A program made the translations under genes and the position numbers. Below are positions 27,659 through 36,764 of a stretch of DNA of 64,000 nucleotides, one piece after another. This DNA is from Actinomycetes bacterium (GTDB taxonomy: Bacteria > Actinomycetota > Acidimicrobiia > Acidimicrobiales > Acidimicrobiaceae). How positions within the stretch are numbered: position 1 is the stretch's first letter; the number at the start of each line of letters is the position of its first letter. The stretch spans positions 70,360 through 134,359 of the forward strand of contig JAKAQR010000008.1 of assembly GCA_021819725.1 (NCBI GenBank), read 5' to 3'. The notes beneath the pieces are model-generated. The model was given only the letters and a program-made list of their open reading frames with translations. It was not told the DNA's origin and did no database searches.

Positions 27659-28021
27659 GTCCTCAGTCGAGAGGAGGTCACCGAGTCTGAGCGCCTCTGC
27701 GATGACTACCGAGGTCGGGATCTCAGGTTTGAAGCGTAATTCCCAGACCCCAAGGGTCAGGATCGAGCGGTCGACAGGGTTGAGTCGACTGAGGCTCCAG
27801 TCATAGAGGTGCTCTGCGATGATTGCTTCGATGACGACCTGCTCGCGATCGATAGCCGCAATGCGCTCGGTCACAAAAGGGGGATAGGAGCGGGCCTTGT
27901 CCCCCAAGACGGCCATCGGGGACAGCTGGCGGAGCAAGGATTCATAGAGGATACTGATCACTTGTTCTCTGAGTACACGCGAATGCTCAACGGCATCGGC
28001 GTGTGAGCGGTGTTGCGTCAT
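27584..28021 (-). CDS. nusB: transcription antitermination factor NusB
   Basis: 145 residues. The C-terminal NusB core is clear: LSRLNPVDRSILTLGVWEL (about 81-99), PTSVVIAEALRLGDLLSTED and SPKFLNGVLGAVAS. It works with NusE in rRNA antitermination. Three bases downstream of efp, and therefore in one operon with efp. Confidence 0.92.
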   Translation of the reverse strand: MTQHRSHADAVEHSRVLREQVISILYESLLRQLSPMAVLGDKARSYPPFVTERIAAIDREQVVIEAIIAEHLYDWSLSRLNPVDRSILTLGVWELRFKPEIPTSVVIAEALRLGDLLSTEDSPKFLNGVLGAVASQYRPHPPASR

Positions 28022-28024
28022 GGT

Positions 28025-28591
28025 CTAGGCACGGGTGAGATATTCACCGCTTCTGGTGTCAACTTTGATGCGGTCTCCCTGGTTCACGAAGAGCGGAACC
28101 TGTACTACGTACCCAGTCTCTAAGGTTGCTGGCTTGCGGGCACCAGAGACTCGATCCCCCTGGAGCCCGGGTTCAGTCGCTGTAATTGTGAGCTCGACGG
28201 CCGCAGGGAGCTCGACGCCGACGATGGTGCCCTCGTAGGTGGAGATCGTCGCGGTAGCGTTTTCGACGAGAAAGTTCTTGGTCGTTCCGAGGGCGGCATC
28301 GGAGACACTGAGTTGTTCGTAGGTCTGAGAATCCATGAAGATGTAGTCGACCCCATCGTTGTAGAGGTACTGCATCTCGCGCTTGTCGATGATCGCCTGC
28401 TCGATCTTCTCGTCGGCACGATAGGTGCGATCAATCACGGCCCCGGTGCGGAGATTCTTCAGCTTGGTGCGGACGAAGGCTCCCCCCTTGCCAGGCTTGA
28501 CGTGTTGAAACTCGATCACCGTGAAGAGACCGTCGGAGATCTCCAGGGTCATTCCATTCTTCAAGTCGTTGGTGGTGGTTGAGACCGACAT
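28025..28591 (-). CDS. efp: translation elongation factor P
   Basis: 188 residues, three beta-barrel domains. The modification loop is KPGKGGAFVRTKL (Lys at the tip), domain II contains MDSQTYEQL, and the C-terminal RIKVDTRSGEYLTRA is the family signature. It relieves ribosome stalling at polyproline. No modifying enzyme (EpmA-like) was seen nearby. Between pepQ and nusB, the common bacterial order. Confidence 0.97.
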   Translation of the reverse strand: MSVSTTTNDLKNGMTLEISDGLFTVIEFQHVKPGKGGAFVRTKLKNLRTGAVIDRTYRADEKIEQAIIDKREMQYLYNDGVDYIFMDSQTYEQLSVSDAALGTTKNFLVENATATISTYEGTIVGVELPAAVELTITATEPGLQGDRVSGARKPATLETGYVVQVPLFVNQGDRIKVDTRSGEYLTRA

Positions 28592-28680
28592 CGATTGCTC
28601 CTCGTATTGGGTGACTGGTACGCGTATGGCTAACGGCAGGAATTGCCCTGTCGGCCCATTCTACCTGTCAGATGGCTGAT

Positions 28681-29850
28681 TCAGCCGAGGCTGATCCCCA
28701 CTTCTGCGGAGTTGGAGAGAGCAATGGGCGAGGTTGACGTGGTCAGATACAGATCTTCAAGTCTGATCCCGAAGTCTTCGGCGTAGTACAGCCCAGGCTC
28801 GACCGTGATGCACATCGTCGGTTCAACGGCGATATCGACCGCTGTTGAGGTGAAGGGGAACTCATGGATCTCAAGACCAACCCCATGCCCGACCCCATGA
28901 AGGAGGTGCTCTTCGACTCCTTGATCTTGTAGATACGCACGGGTCGCCACCTCCACGGCATTGACGGTGTTGCCCGGTCGCAACTGGGCGACACCGGCGG
29001 CCTTCGCCGCCAGGACGATCTCATAGGCACGGCGATAACGGTCGGGGGGATCGCCGAGGTAGAAGGAGCGCGTCGAATCCGAGCAATAGCCATCAACCAT
29101 CGCCCCGAAGTCGATGACGACTGGCGTAGGAGCCTCGATCCGCTGGCGAGTCGGTTGCGCATGGGGGAGTGAGGTGCGCCCACCAGACGCCACGATGGTC
29201 GGGAACGATACCCCTTCGCCTCCGCATTCACGCACGTAGTACTCAAACCAGCCGGCGAGTTCGAGTTCGGTGGGGGCGCCGGCTAGGTGGGAGAGCGTTT
29301 TAGTGATGGCGCGATCGGCAATCTCAGCGGCAGAACTGATAGAGGCGATCTCGCCATCCTCCTTGTGGGCCCGCATCATCGCAAGTGAAGCCGAGATGTC
29401 GGTGAGTCCCAGACCAGACTTCTCGAGTGCGAGATAGTTGGTCAGTTGAAGAGATGCCAAATCCACGACAATTTGGCCCGCTATTGCAAAGGTGATAAGT
29501 AATCCTTCAGGACCGAGGATCGGACGGGTGCCGATCTGAACATCAGCACCATGTCGTTGTGCCTGTAGGGCAGCTTGTTCGAGGTACCGTCCATCTGTAC
29601 ACAGATAGGTCGTCGGTTCTGGATGGCGTCGAAGCAGGAGGGTTCCGTTGGATCCGCGAAAACCGGTCAGGTAATGAATGAGCTCTAGATGGTCGCTGAA
29701 CAGGAAGTCTGCACCACAATCATCCAGAATCTGGGTGATCTTAGCGAGACGGGTGGTGCCAGCAACGCTCCCAAGGTCTTCTGAGGGGTTCCTGTGAATT
29801 GCCCGGGAATTGCCGGTTTGCGTATGCAAATAATTTGATCGCATTGTCAT
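28681..29850 (-). CDS. pepQ: M24-family Xaa-Pro aminopeptidase/dipeptidase
   Basis: 389 residues. The creatinase-like N-terminal domain (FLFSDHLELIHYLTGFRGSN) precedes the pita-bread catalytic domain with all five metal ligands: VIDFGAMVDGYCSDSTR (two Asp), GVGHGVGLEIHE (His), TVEPGLY (Glu) and IRLEDLYL (Glu). It cleaves bonds next to proline. GGGAGAA lies before ATG 29850. First gene of the leftward pepQ-efp-nusB group; divergent from ctaB. Confidence 0.93.
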   Translation of the reverse strand: MTMRSNYLHTQTGNSRAIHRNPSEDLGSVAGTTRLAKITQILDDCGADFLFSDHLELIHYLTGFRGSNGTLLLRRHPEPTTYLCTDGRYLEQAALQAQRHGADVQIGTRPILGPEGLLITFAIAGQIVVDLASLQLTNYLALEKSGLGLTDISASLAMMRAHKEDGEIASISSAAEIADRAITKTLSHLAGAPTELELAGWFEYYVRECGGEGVSFPTIVASGGRTSLPHAQPTRQRIEAPTPVVIDFGAMVDGYCSDSTRSFYLGDPPDRYRRAYEIVLAAKAAGVAQLRPGNTVNAVEVATRAYLQDQGVEEHLLHGVGHGVGLEIHEFPFTSTAVDIAVEPTMCITVEPGLYYAEDFGIRLEDLYLTTSTSPIALSNSAEVGISLG

Positions 29851-29886
29851 CTAGGTTCTCCCTCTGTGCTAGATTGATCTCTATTG

Positions 29887-29899
29887 GTAGAGACTCTAC
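29887..29899. promoter_or_regulatory. short perfect palindrome between pepQ and ctaB
   Basis: GTAGAG-A-CTCTAC, six-base arms, in the 141-base divergent region, 36 bases from the pepQ start. It may be an operator; short repeats of this size also occur by chance. Confidence 0.25.
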
Positions 29900-29991
29900 T
29901 GCGTGCTGATGGGGTACCACGAGTGTGTCAGTAGTGTGTCGTGTGTGTGCAGGGGCTATGTGTGTTGAAACGCGAAGAGGATGAGGTCTAG

Positions 29992-30897
29992 ATGAGAACC
30001 TTGCCGTTGTCTGAGGGCAGTTGGGACTGGACCAAGACGGTCAAAGGCTATGTCGGCCTCACCAAGCCACGCATCATCGAATTGCTATTGATCACGACGG
30101 TGCCAGCGATGGTGGTAGCCAAGCACGGGCTGCCCTCGCTCTGGTCCATCGTCATCACGGTGGCTGGCGGTACCCTCGCTGCTGGCGGTGCCAACGCAGT
30201 GAACATGTGGTACGACCGCGACATCGATGCGCTGATGAAACGAACCAAGAACCGGCCGCTGGTCACTGGTGCTGTCTCGCCGACCGGAGCCCTGATCTTT
30301 GCGATCGCTTTAGAGATCGTCGCCTTTACGATGCTCTCCGTCGGCGACAACGTGCTCTCCGCTTCACTAGCCCTCTCTGCCGCGCTCTTCTATGTCTTTA
30401 TCTATACGATGTGGTTGAAGCGCTCGACTTCGCAAAACATTGTGATCGGCGGGGCTGCCGGTGCGGTCCCCGTTCTTGTCGGCTGGGCTGCGGTCACCGA
30501 TTCGCTCTCCCTCGCTGCCTGGCTCATGTTCTTGGTCATCTTCATCTGGACTCCACCCCACTTCTGGGGTTTGGCCTTCCGTTACTCCGATGACTACAGC
30601 GCGGCGGGAGTGCCGATGCTTCCGTCGGTGGCGACGCGAAAGCGTTCTGCACGTGATATCTTGATCTACACCTTTGTGCTAGCCGCGACCACCGGCGCAC
30701 TCGGATTCGTCGCTCATCTCGGATGGGTCTACGCTGTTGCTGCGATCGCTCTCAACGCCGGCTTTATCGGCTATGCGATCAAGCTCTACCGAGATCTCAC
30801 CCCCAAGGTTGCGATGCGTATGTTCTCGTATTCGATCACGTACTTGTCGTTGCTCTTTGTTGGGATGGCAGTCGATGTGGCGGTGCGGGGTCACTGA
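29992..30897 (+). CDS. ctaB: protoheme IX farnesyltransferase (haem O synthase)
   Basis: 301 residues, UbiA-type prenyltransferase. The first Asp-rich motif is NMWYDRDIDALMKRTKNRP (about 75-93) and LTKPRIIELLLITTVPAM begins the first helix; about eight to nine membrane helices follow. It adds a farnesyl chain to haem B for haem A/O oxidases, matching the downstream aa3-type oxidase genes. First gene of the respiratory cluster. Confidence 0.96.
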   Translation: MRTLPLSEGSWDWTKTVKGYVGLTKPRIIELLLITTVPAMVVAKHGLPSLWSIVITVAGGTLAAGGANAVNMWYDRDIDALMKRTKNRPLVTGAVSPTGALIFAIALEIVAFTMLSVGDNVLSASLALSAALFYVFIYTMWLKRSTSQNIVIGGAAGAVPVLVGWAAVTDSLSLAAWLMFLVIFIWTPPHFWGLAFRYSDDYSAAGVPMLPSVATRKRSARDILIYTFVLAATTGALGFVAHLGWVYAVAAIALNAGFIGYAIKLYRDLTPKVAMRMFSYSITYLSLLFVGMAVDVAVRGH

Positions 30898-31517
30898 TGG
30901 CGGTTCATGAGCCTCTTGAGCGACCACGGGTCTCCCGTTTTGGCCCTCGAGTTTGGATCTTTTTGCTGGTGGTATCGGCGATCGTGGTGGTAGCCTATGC
31001 AGTCTACGCTGCATCGCTCTCTGGAGGCAGTTCAACGACCGCGTCGGCCTCGCTTGGCTCGCTCCCCGAGACCAGTTCTGGTACGTCGCCCCTCGTCGGC
31101 AAACCCGTCCCGGGCTTTTCGTTGCCAGAGTTGACCGCTGATGCCAAGCCAGCTTCGGGCTCAGTCTCCCCGGCGGATTTCGCGGGACATCCTCTGGTCA
31201 TCAACTTCTTTGCCTCGTGGTGTACGGCGTGCCAGGCGGAGACGCCGATGGTGGCTTCCGTTGCTAAAGAGTTCGCTCAGAAGGTCGACTTCCTTGGGAT
31301 CGATGAGAATGATACCGCGGCCAAGGCCGAGGCCTTTATTGCGAAGGATCATGTGGACTATCCTGTCGTCACCGATCATGCGTCGCTTCAGGGCAAGTAC
31401 CTCCTGATAGGTTTGCCGACGACGGTCTTTGTAGCAGCAAGCGGCAAGGTAGTGGCAGTGGTACAGGGTCAGATGACCTCGCAGGTCTTGACGCATTGGC
31501 TTTCGCGGATTGAATGA
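30897..31517 (+). CDS. membrane-anchored thioredoxin-like (TlpA/ResA-type) protein
   Basis: 206 residues. Starts within the ctaB stop (TGATG). One transmembrane helix (VWIFLLVVSAIVVVAYAVYA, about 18-37), a Ser/Thr-rich spacer, then a thioredoxin fold with the redox motif FFASWCTACQAETP and the cis-Pro segment LIGLPTTVFVA. It faces outside the membrane. In this position it probably reduces cysteines needed for copper or haem insertion into the oxidase (CuA site). Length and order are typical of ResA/TlpA. Confidence 0.88.
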   Translation: MAVHEPLERPRVSRFGPRVWIFLLVVSAIVVVAYAVYAASLSGGSSTTASASLGSLPETSSGTSPLVGKPVPGFSLPELTADAKPASGSVSPADFAGHPLVINFFASWCTACQAETPMVASVAKEFAQKVDFLGIDENDTAAKAEAFIAKDHVDYPVVTDHASLQGKYLLIGLPTTVFVAASGKVVAVVQGQMTSQVLTHWLSRIE

Positions 31518-31640
31518 GGCAAGTTTCTGGTGAGTCATCACCGGAACCGGCCAAGGGATCGTTGAGGTCCTTGGTCGCAACCCTTGTGAGGGGTGTCGGG
31601 TTGGATATGGGAATATTGGGATTGAGAAAGGGGGTGAAGG

Positions 31641-32321
31641 TTGAATAAGGGTGCAAGAATTTCGATTGTTCTTGTCTCTGCCGCAGTCGCTGTTGGATTG
31701 ATTTTGTTTGGTATCTTTGGGTATCTGCGAACCTATCCGCCAACGGTTGTGTTTACACCTTCTCCTACACAACCACATACGGTTGATGTGACGTTACAGG
31801 TTGAGGGAGCAGTAGGAACAGGGCCTCACCCAAACTGGGTGGGCTGGTATGCAAAGGATGCACAGGGCAAGTGGGTGCGTACCACCCTCTACCAGGTGCC
31901 TGAGAAGACGTATGTGCACGTGACGGTCTATGAGTATGATTCGGGCGGTCCGCTTCGTAATCCATACTGGGGAAAGATCACGGGTACGGTTGGAAACGAT
32001 GCTGTTCTCAATGGCAAGAGAGTGAGCGTGCTTGATGCGGCGGCAGGCAATGGCGTCGCGCATACCATGGTCGCTCCTGCGTTGAATCTGTCGGTCCCCA
32101 TGTGGGGGCTGTCCGGTACCGAGAAGACCTTCTGTCAGTCGGGGCCGTGCACGCTAGCGAACGCGCACAACACCGAGACCTTTACCTTCTATACCGGCAA
32201 CCATCCTCATAACTATCGTTGGCAGTGCTTCATTCCCTGTGGTGTTGGCTTCTTGAATGGGAATGGTGGTCCGATGGCCGAGACTGGGTATATGGCTGGT
32301 TTCTGGAAGGTGGTGGCCTGA
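31641..32321 (+). CDS. membrane-anchored cupredoxin-like protein
   Basis: 226 residues from TTG 31641, supported by AAGGGGG six bases upstream. One N-terminal membrane helix (ISIVLVSAAVAVGLILFGIFGYL) leads to a beta-rich external domain. Possible copper ligands are AHTMV (His about 137), QCFIPCG with Cys pair in a C-x3-C spacing, and GPM nearby. This recalls the CuA loop of subunit II, but the usual loop His is missing. Its stop overlaps the ctaC start (TGATG), tying it to the oxidase. It may be an electron donor or copper-holding subunit; not a named family. Confidence 0.65.
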   Translation: MNKGARISIVLVSAAVAVGLILFGIFGYLRTYPPTVVFTPSPTQPHTVDVTLQVEGAVGTGPHPNWVGWYAKDAQGKWVRTTLYQVPEKTYVHVTVYEYDSGGPLRNPYWGKITGTVGNDAVLNGKRVSVLDAAAGNGVAHTMVAPALNLSVPMWGLSGTEKTFCQSGPCTLANAHNTETFTFYTGNHPHNYRWQCFIPCGVGFLNGNGGPMAETGYMAGFWKVVA

Positions 32322-33238
32322 TGGCGGTAACCCAAGAGGACATGAACGAGCGCAAGGAGTATGCGAAGAAGGCCGGTTGGCGTATCTTTGCGATCTGGCT
32401 CGTCCTGTCGTTGATCGGTATAGCGCTGGTGCTCTACGTGTGGGGACCGCATATGCCCCCGGGCGATATGACGACTTCGGCTGCCAGCCAGCAGTTCGAC
32501 TTCAAGGTGTTGACTGCGATGGTCGTTCCGGTGTTGTTGATGGTCTGGGTCTATGGGGCCTGGTCGTTGATCAACTTCCGTGCCACCAAGGAGGATCGTG
32601 GGGACGGGATTCCACTACGCGGAAACCGCAAGGTCCAGGGTATTTGGTACGTTGGTTCTGCGGTCCTGGTTCTCTTCCTAGCTGGATTCGGTACCTATGA
32701 GTTGATCAACGGGAATGGCGTTGGCACTGGCGAGGGACCTTCCCCGATCTGGAAGCCGACGGCGAAGCACATGTTGGTGGTGCAGGTTATCGCCCAGCAG
32801 TGGCGCTTTACCTACCGTTGGCCTCAGTTCGGCGGGATGGAGACCACTTCGATCGATCTCCCAGCGAATACGACCATCCAGTTCGACGTGACCTCACTTG
32901 ACGTGATTCACGACTTCTGGGCCTATCAACTTGGCGTCAAGGCCGATGCGAACCCGGATGTCAATAATGTTGCCTACACCACGACCTCAAATCAGCTGGG
33001 TCGTTTCACGGTTCGTTGTGATGAGCTCTGTGGTATCTGGCATGGAGCTATGTATAACTATGGACACGTGGTATCGAAGTCGGCGTTCTACACATGGGCG
33101 TCGAATATGGAGGCACAGAACGCTTCGGTGACGAAGCTGTTGCCGCCTTTCGCGACTACTTATACTCCCTCGTACTCCGGTGCAGGTGGAGGTTATTATC
33201 CTTCGTATGACCCTAACGGTCATGCGGTGACGTACTAG
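32321..33238 (+). CDS. ctaC: cytochrome c oxidase subunit II
   Basis: 305 residues. Three hydrophobic helices precede the external cupredoxin domain. The CuA ligands are complete: His197 in DVIHDFW and C233-D-E-L-C237-G-I-W-H241-G-A-M244. The aromatic patch is AQQWRFTYRWP. It accepts electrons from cytochrome c or a cupredoxin and passes them to subunit I. There is no fused cytochrome c domain; a Tyr/Gly-rich tail ends the protein. Fourth gene of the cluster. Confidence 0.95.
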   Translation: MAVTQEDMNERKEYAKKAGWRIFAIWLVLSLIGIALVLYVWGPHMPPGDMTTSAASQQFDFKVLTAMVVPVLLMVWVYGAWSLINFRATKEDRGDGIPLRGNRKVQGIWYVGSAVLVLFLAGFGTYELINGNGVGTGEGPSPIWKPTAKHMLVVQVIAQQWRFTYRWPQFGGMETTSIDLPANTTIQFDVTSLDVIHDFWAYQLGVKADANPDVNNVAYTTTSNQLGRFTVRCDELCGIWHGAMYNYGHVVSKSAFYTWASNMEAQNASVTKLLPPFATTYTPSYSGAGGGYYPSYDPNGHAVTY

Positions 33239-33251
33239 AAGGAGCTTGTAA

Positions 33252-35201
33252 ATGGCAATTGACATGACGCCAGCTGCCGGGGTGGGTTCTCCAACCGACC
33301 TCGAAGCTCGGGGCCTCAAAGCCGCCAAGCCTTGGTTTACTGGCAATATGCTGACCGCCCTCATTGGTGGAGCGATCGGCTACGCCTTTGGCCACTGGCT
33401 GGGTAACGCCATTGCTTCGAACTACTCCGTTGTGGCTGATGGTGCTGGCAATGAGGTGGCGATCTACCTCTCGCTGATCATCGGTTGTCTTGGGTGGTTC
33501 ATAGGGCTTGGTGCGCTGAACTATCCTGTCCAGAAGCTTCTGGGACTGGAGCCGATCGATCCTCCGAAGAGTGAGAAGCGGTCGTTTTGGGAGCATTTCA
33601 CGTACTCGACGGATCACAAGGTCGTCGGTGTGCAGTATCTGTTCGGCATGTTGCTCTACTTCCTCGTTGCAGGGTTGTTGGCACTTGGTATTCGCACCGA
33701 GTTGCTCTCGCCGGTGAACCATATCTGGGCACCGGATACCTACATCGAGATCGTGGGTGAGCATGGCACCATGATGATGATGATGATGACCTCTATCATC
33801 ATGGGTCCGTTCGGTAACTATCTGATTCCGCTCATGATTGGGTCGAAGAAGATGGCGTTTCCACGACTCGAGGCCTCGTCCTTCTGGTTCACGGTTCCGT
33901 CGTTCTTGATCCTACTCTCTGCTCTGTGGCAGGGTGGGTTTCAGTCTGGTTGGACCGGGTACGCTCCGCTATCGATTCAAGGAGGTCCAGGTCAAAGCGA
34001 CTATGATGTTGCCTTCGCCTTGATGGCCCTGTCGATGATTGCGGCGTCGATCAATATGACCGCCACCATTATCAACTACCGAGCACCGGGTATGCGCTGG
34101 TCGCGGATGCCGATCCTTGCCTGGGGTATGATTACGGTGGCCTTCACGATGTTGCTCTCTGTGCCGGTCCTCTTCGATGGGCTCTATGTGATGAGTCTTG
34201 ACCGTGGAGTGCGTACCGCGATGCTCTATGCGGGCCATGGAGGGAGCTCCTTCCTTTGGGAGAATCTCTTCTGGTTCTTTGGACATCCCGAGGTCTACCT
34301 GTTGGCGTTGCCGGGCTTCGCCCTCACTGTTGAGTTGCTCCCCGTCTTTGCGCGTAAGCCGGTCTTTGCGTTGAAGACTTCGACAGCGGGTCTCATCGGA
34401 GTGGCGGTGTTGAGCTTCTTCGTGTGGCAGCATCACCTCTTTATGTCGGGGATGAACCCGGATATGCGTCCGTTGTTCATGTTGACGACAGAGCTGATCT
34501 CCATTCCTACTGGGTTCTTGTATCTGGTGGCAATGGGTACGGTCTGGCGTGGCAAGATCCGCTTCGAGGTTCCAATGCTCTTCCTGTTGGCAGTGTTCTG
34601 GAACTTCCTCTGGGGTGGTGTGACTGGCGTCTATAACTCTGACGTTCCAGTGGATGCATTGGTGCACGGAAGCTTCTTCGTCATGGCGCACTTCCACTTC
34701 ACGATTATGGGGCAGCTCATCTTCGCGGTCTTTGCGGGCGTCTATTACTACGTCCCCTTGATCTTTGGTATCAGGTTGAACGACAAGCTTGGAAAGGTCA
34801 GTTTCTGGATCATCTTTGTGGCCTTTAACTCCACCTTCCTGCCGTTGTTCATGATCGGTCTGTTGGGTCAGCCCCGACGTGTCTTTGAGTATGCGATTCG
34901 TCTGCAGCACCTGAACCAGTGGGTCTCGGTCTCCTCGTATGTCTTGGGCTTCGGTATCTTGTTGTACGTGTTCAACCTCATCTGGTCGCTCGCGGTCACC
35001 AGGACGCCTGCTGGTCCGAACCCGTGGGAGTCTCGAGGTCTCGAGTGGCAGGTGGGTTACCCAGTGCCACGTGATAACTTCGTGAAGATTCCCGTCGTGC
35101 ATCGTGATCCGTACGGTTACGGGACCGGTGATGATACGCCAGTGGCTGACTTGAATCCCGTGGGTGATAAGGCTGCTGTGGTGACTGGAGGTGATGCATA
35201 G
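33252..35201 (+). CDS. ctaD: cytochrome c oxidase subunit I (divergent aa3 type)
   Basis: 649 residues. Two extra N-terminal helices (about 33-100) precede the 12-helix core. Haem/copper ligands are present: His171 (GEHGTMM), H345-P-E-V-Y349, His394/395 (WQHHLF) and His480/482 (AHFHFTIMG). Two proton-channel markers differ: at the site of D in IGAPDMAFPRxN the sequence is IGSKKMAFPRLE (Lys200, Glu207), and at the Lys of PTGxK it is PTGFL (Leu423). Glu347 in the HPEVY motif remains. It reduces oxygen to water in the membrane. Start ATG 33252 has GAAGGAG upstream. Confidence 0.95.
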   Translation: MAIDMTPAAGVGSPTDLEARGLKAAKPWFTGNMLTALIGGAIGYAFGHWLGNAIASNYSVVADGAGNEVAIYLSLIIGCLGWFIGLGALNYPVQKLLGLEPIDPPKSEKRSFWEHFTYSTDHKVVGVQYLFGMLLYFLVAGLLALGIRTELLSPVNHIWAPDTYIEIVGEHGTMMMMMMTSIIMGPFGNYLIPLMIGSKKMAFPRLEASSFWFTVPSFLILLSALWQGGFQSGWTGYAPLSIQGGPGQSDYDVAFALMALSMIAASINMTATIINYRAPGMRWSRMPILAWGMITVAFTMLLSVPVLFDGLYVMSLDRGVRTAMLYAGHGGSSFLWENLFWFFGHPEVYLLALPGFALTVELLPVFARKPVFALKTSTAGLIGVAVLSFFVWQHHLFMSGMNPDMRPLFMLTTELISIPTGFLYLVAMGTVWRGKIRFEVPMLFLLAVFWNFLWGGVTGVYNSDVPVDALVHGSFFVMAHFHFTIMGQLIFAVFAGVYYYVPLIFGIRLNDKLGKVSFWIIFVAFNSTFLPLFMIGLLGQPRRVFEYAIRLQHLNQWVSVSSYVLGFGILLYVFNLIWSLAVTRTPAGPNPWESRGLEWQVGYPVPRDNFVKIPVVHRDPYGYGTGDDTPVADLNPVGDKAAVVTGGDA

Positions 35202-35860
35202 TGGCAACTGATGTACAATCAGCCGATGCTCAGCCGGTCATCGATGAGGAGCAGTACTACCATGACGCCCAGTTAGGAGCGCTCTGGACGGCTTCGCGTA
35301 CCTTGATACCGGTGGTAGCGGCGACCTTTGGTGGCATCTACTTCGCCTACTTCTACCTGCGGTCGCTCAACTCGAATGGGTTGTGGGATCCGCATGGGCA
35401 GACGGCGTCGAAGATCATCGGATTATCGATACTGTTGTTGGTCCTTGTTGGGACGGCCTTTCAGTTGATGGCGGGACGACGGCTACGCAGAGGATTCAGT
35501 ACGGACTTCATCGTCGGTGCTGCTTCGAATGCGTTGTTCCTGGTGATCGCCACCGGTCTGCAGATCTGGGAGCTCACACGGCTCCCATTTCCGCCAGCAG
35601 CGAGCGGGTATTCCGGGGTCTTTATCGCGTTCGCACCAATTAATGCACTGGTTATTGGGCTCAGTGCCTATTGGGTGTTTACGTTGATGATGCGTGCGAT
35701 CAGGAGCTATAACTTCTACCGTGCTGATGGTGGTATTGGGGTATCGGCGCATCGTGCAGCCGAGAACTTCCGGGCCAACCTCGATGGTTTCGGAGCCTAT
35801 AGCATCTTCTTCGCGCTGTTGTCGATCCTGTCCTGGTACCTGTTCTACGTCCTGCATTAG
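35201..35860 (+). CDS. ctaE: cytochrome c oxidase subunit III
   Basis: 219 residues from GTG 35201, overlapping the ctaD stop by one base. Five membrane helices; features of the subunit III family include FAYFYLRS early on, LIATGLQIWEL-like helix (LVIATGLQIWEL) and the C-terminal LSILSWYLFYVLH. It is short and diverged, so it was identified mainly by length, helix count and position after subunits II and I. Confidence 0.85.
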   Translation: MATDVQSADAQPVIDEEQYYHDAQLGALWTASRTLIPVVAATFGGIYFAYFYLRSLNSNGLWDPHGQTASKIIGLSILLLVLVGTAFQLMAGRRLRRGFSTDFIVGAASNALFLVIATGLQIWELTRLPFPPAASGYSGVFIAFAPINALVIGLSAYWVFTLMMRAIRSYNFYRADGGIGVSAHRAAENFRANLDGFGAYSIFFALLSILSWYLFYVLH

Positions 35861-35960
35861 GAGGGCGTTCGCACGGTCGATGTTGTTGGTTAATCGGTAG
35901 TTACGAGTTGGAATCAGAGGGAGTCGTGTTCACGATGGTGAGTAGAGAGGTGAGTGTTCG

Positions 35961-36761
35961 ATGATTTCGTTTATTGTCATTGGTCTCCTCTCGCTTTCGT
36001 GCGTCCTCGGCGGCGGGTATCTCGTCCGGCGAGCAGGCAGCGTTCGGGGTATTCGGGGGAGGTTGGGACTCGCGGTGGTTGCACTCGGTGTCCTGATGAA
36101 CCCTGTCGCCGTCGACTTTGCTACCCACTCTCTCTGGTTCCATTCGTTGCTGCTGGTGCTTGTCTCGCTCTGGCTCATCTTGGTGGTGCTCTCCAAGGAG
36201 GTTATCCGCGGTATCGACCGGATCAAGGATCGGGGTCGCTGGGCCGAGCTGGGTCTCCAGTGGGTCTGGGGGCTGGTCGTACTCCAAGATATCCTGCTCT
36301 GGGTTGGCTTCCAGGATGGCTTTGAACACGCTGCGGTGAATGACCCGTTACTTTTGGCAGTATTGACGTACCTTGAGGTTATTACCTCGGGTGCGATTAT
36401 CTATGTGCTCTCTGGTGATGGTCGGCCACGGGTGACGCATGTACGTCAGGTGATCATCGCCTGGTCGTCTGCGATGGTGATCATGGCGTTAGGAGTCTCG
36501 TTGGGGCTCTCCGGTCCTTGGTTCGGTTTCGTCTCCGCTTCGGCTGCGGCGTTGCACCAAGAGGCGGAGCAACAGATTGCCGCCGTCATCTTCGTCATCC
36601 TGGGAGGTGCTCCGTGGTTCCTCATCGGTACGCAGAAGATGCGACTGTGGTTGGAGTCAGAGGAGCGTGAGGCGGTGGTGAGCTTTGCCTCTCCGGTGCA
36701 TCGTTTCGGACGTTCGGTTAAGGTTAATCAGGTGAGGCGGGGGCGCGTTGAAGGGAGGTGA
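35961..36761 (+). CDS. CtaG-like (caa3-type) cytochrome oxidase assembly membrane protein
   Basis: 266 residues, about seven membrane helices. Features shared with the CtaG_caa3 family are His-bearing helix ends (DFATHSLWFHSLLLVLVSLW) and a late helix with E-A-E-Q-Q-I-A-A-V-I-F, comparable to the DQxLAGxxM motif. The tail is basic and cytoplasmic. CtaG proteins help copper insertion into subunit I; the place right after the oxidase genes agrees. Similarity is moderate. Confidence 0.65.
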   Translation: MISFIVIGLLSLSCVLGGGYLVRRAGSVRGIRGRLGLAVVALGVLMNPVAVDFATHSLWFHSLLLVLVSLWLILVVLSKEVIRGIDRIKDRGRWAELGLQWVWGLVVLQDILLWVGFQDGFEHAAVNDPLLLAVLTYLEVITSGAIIYVLSGDGRPRVTHVRQVIIAWSSAMVIMALGVSLGLSGPWFGFVSASAAALHQEAEQQIAAVIFVILGGAPWFLIGTQKMRLWLESEEREAVVSFASPVHRFGRSVKVNQVRRGRVEGR

Positions 36762-36764
36762 ATG

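Noticed and set aside
33969..35207. 412-codon minus-strand open frame under ctaD
   Set aside because: Shadow of the conserved oxidase gene; composition extremely His/Arg/Glu-rich with no fold.
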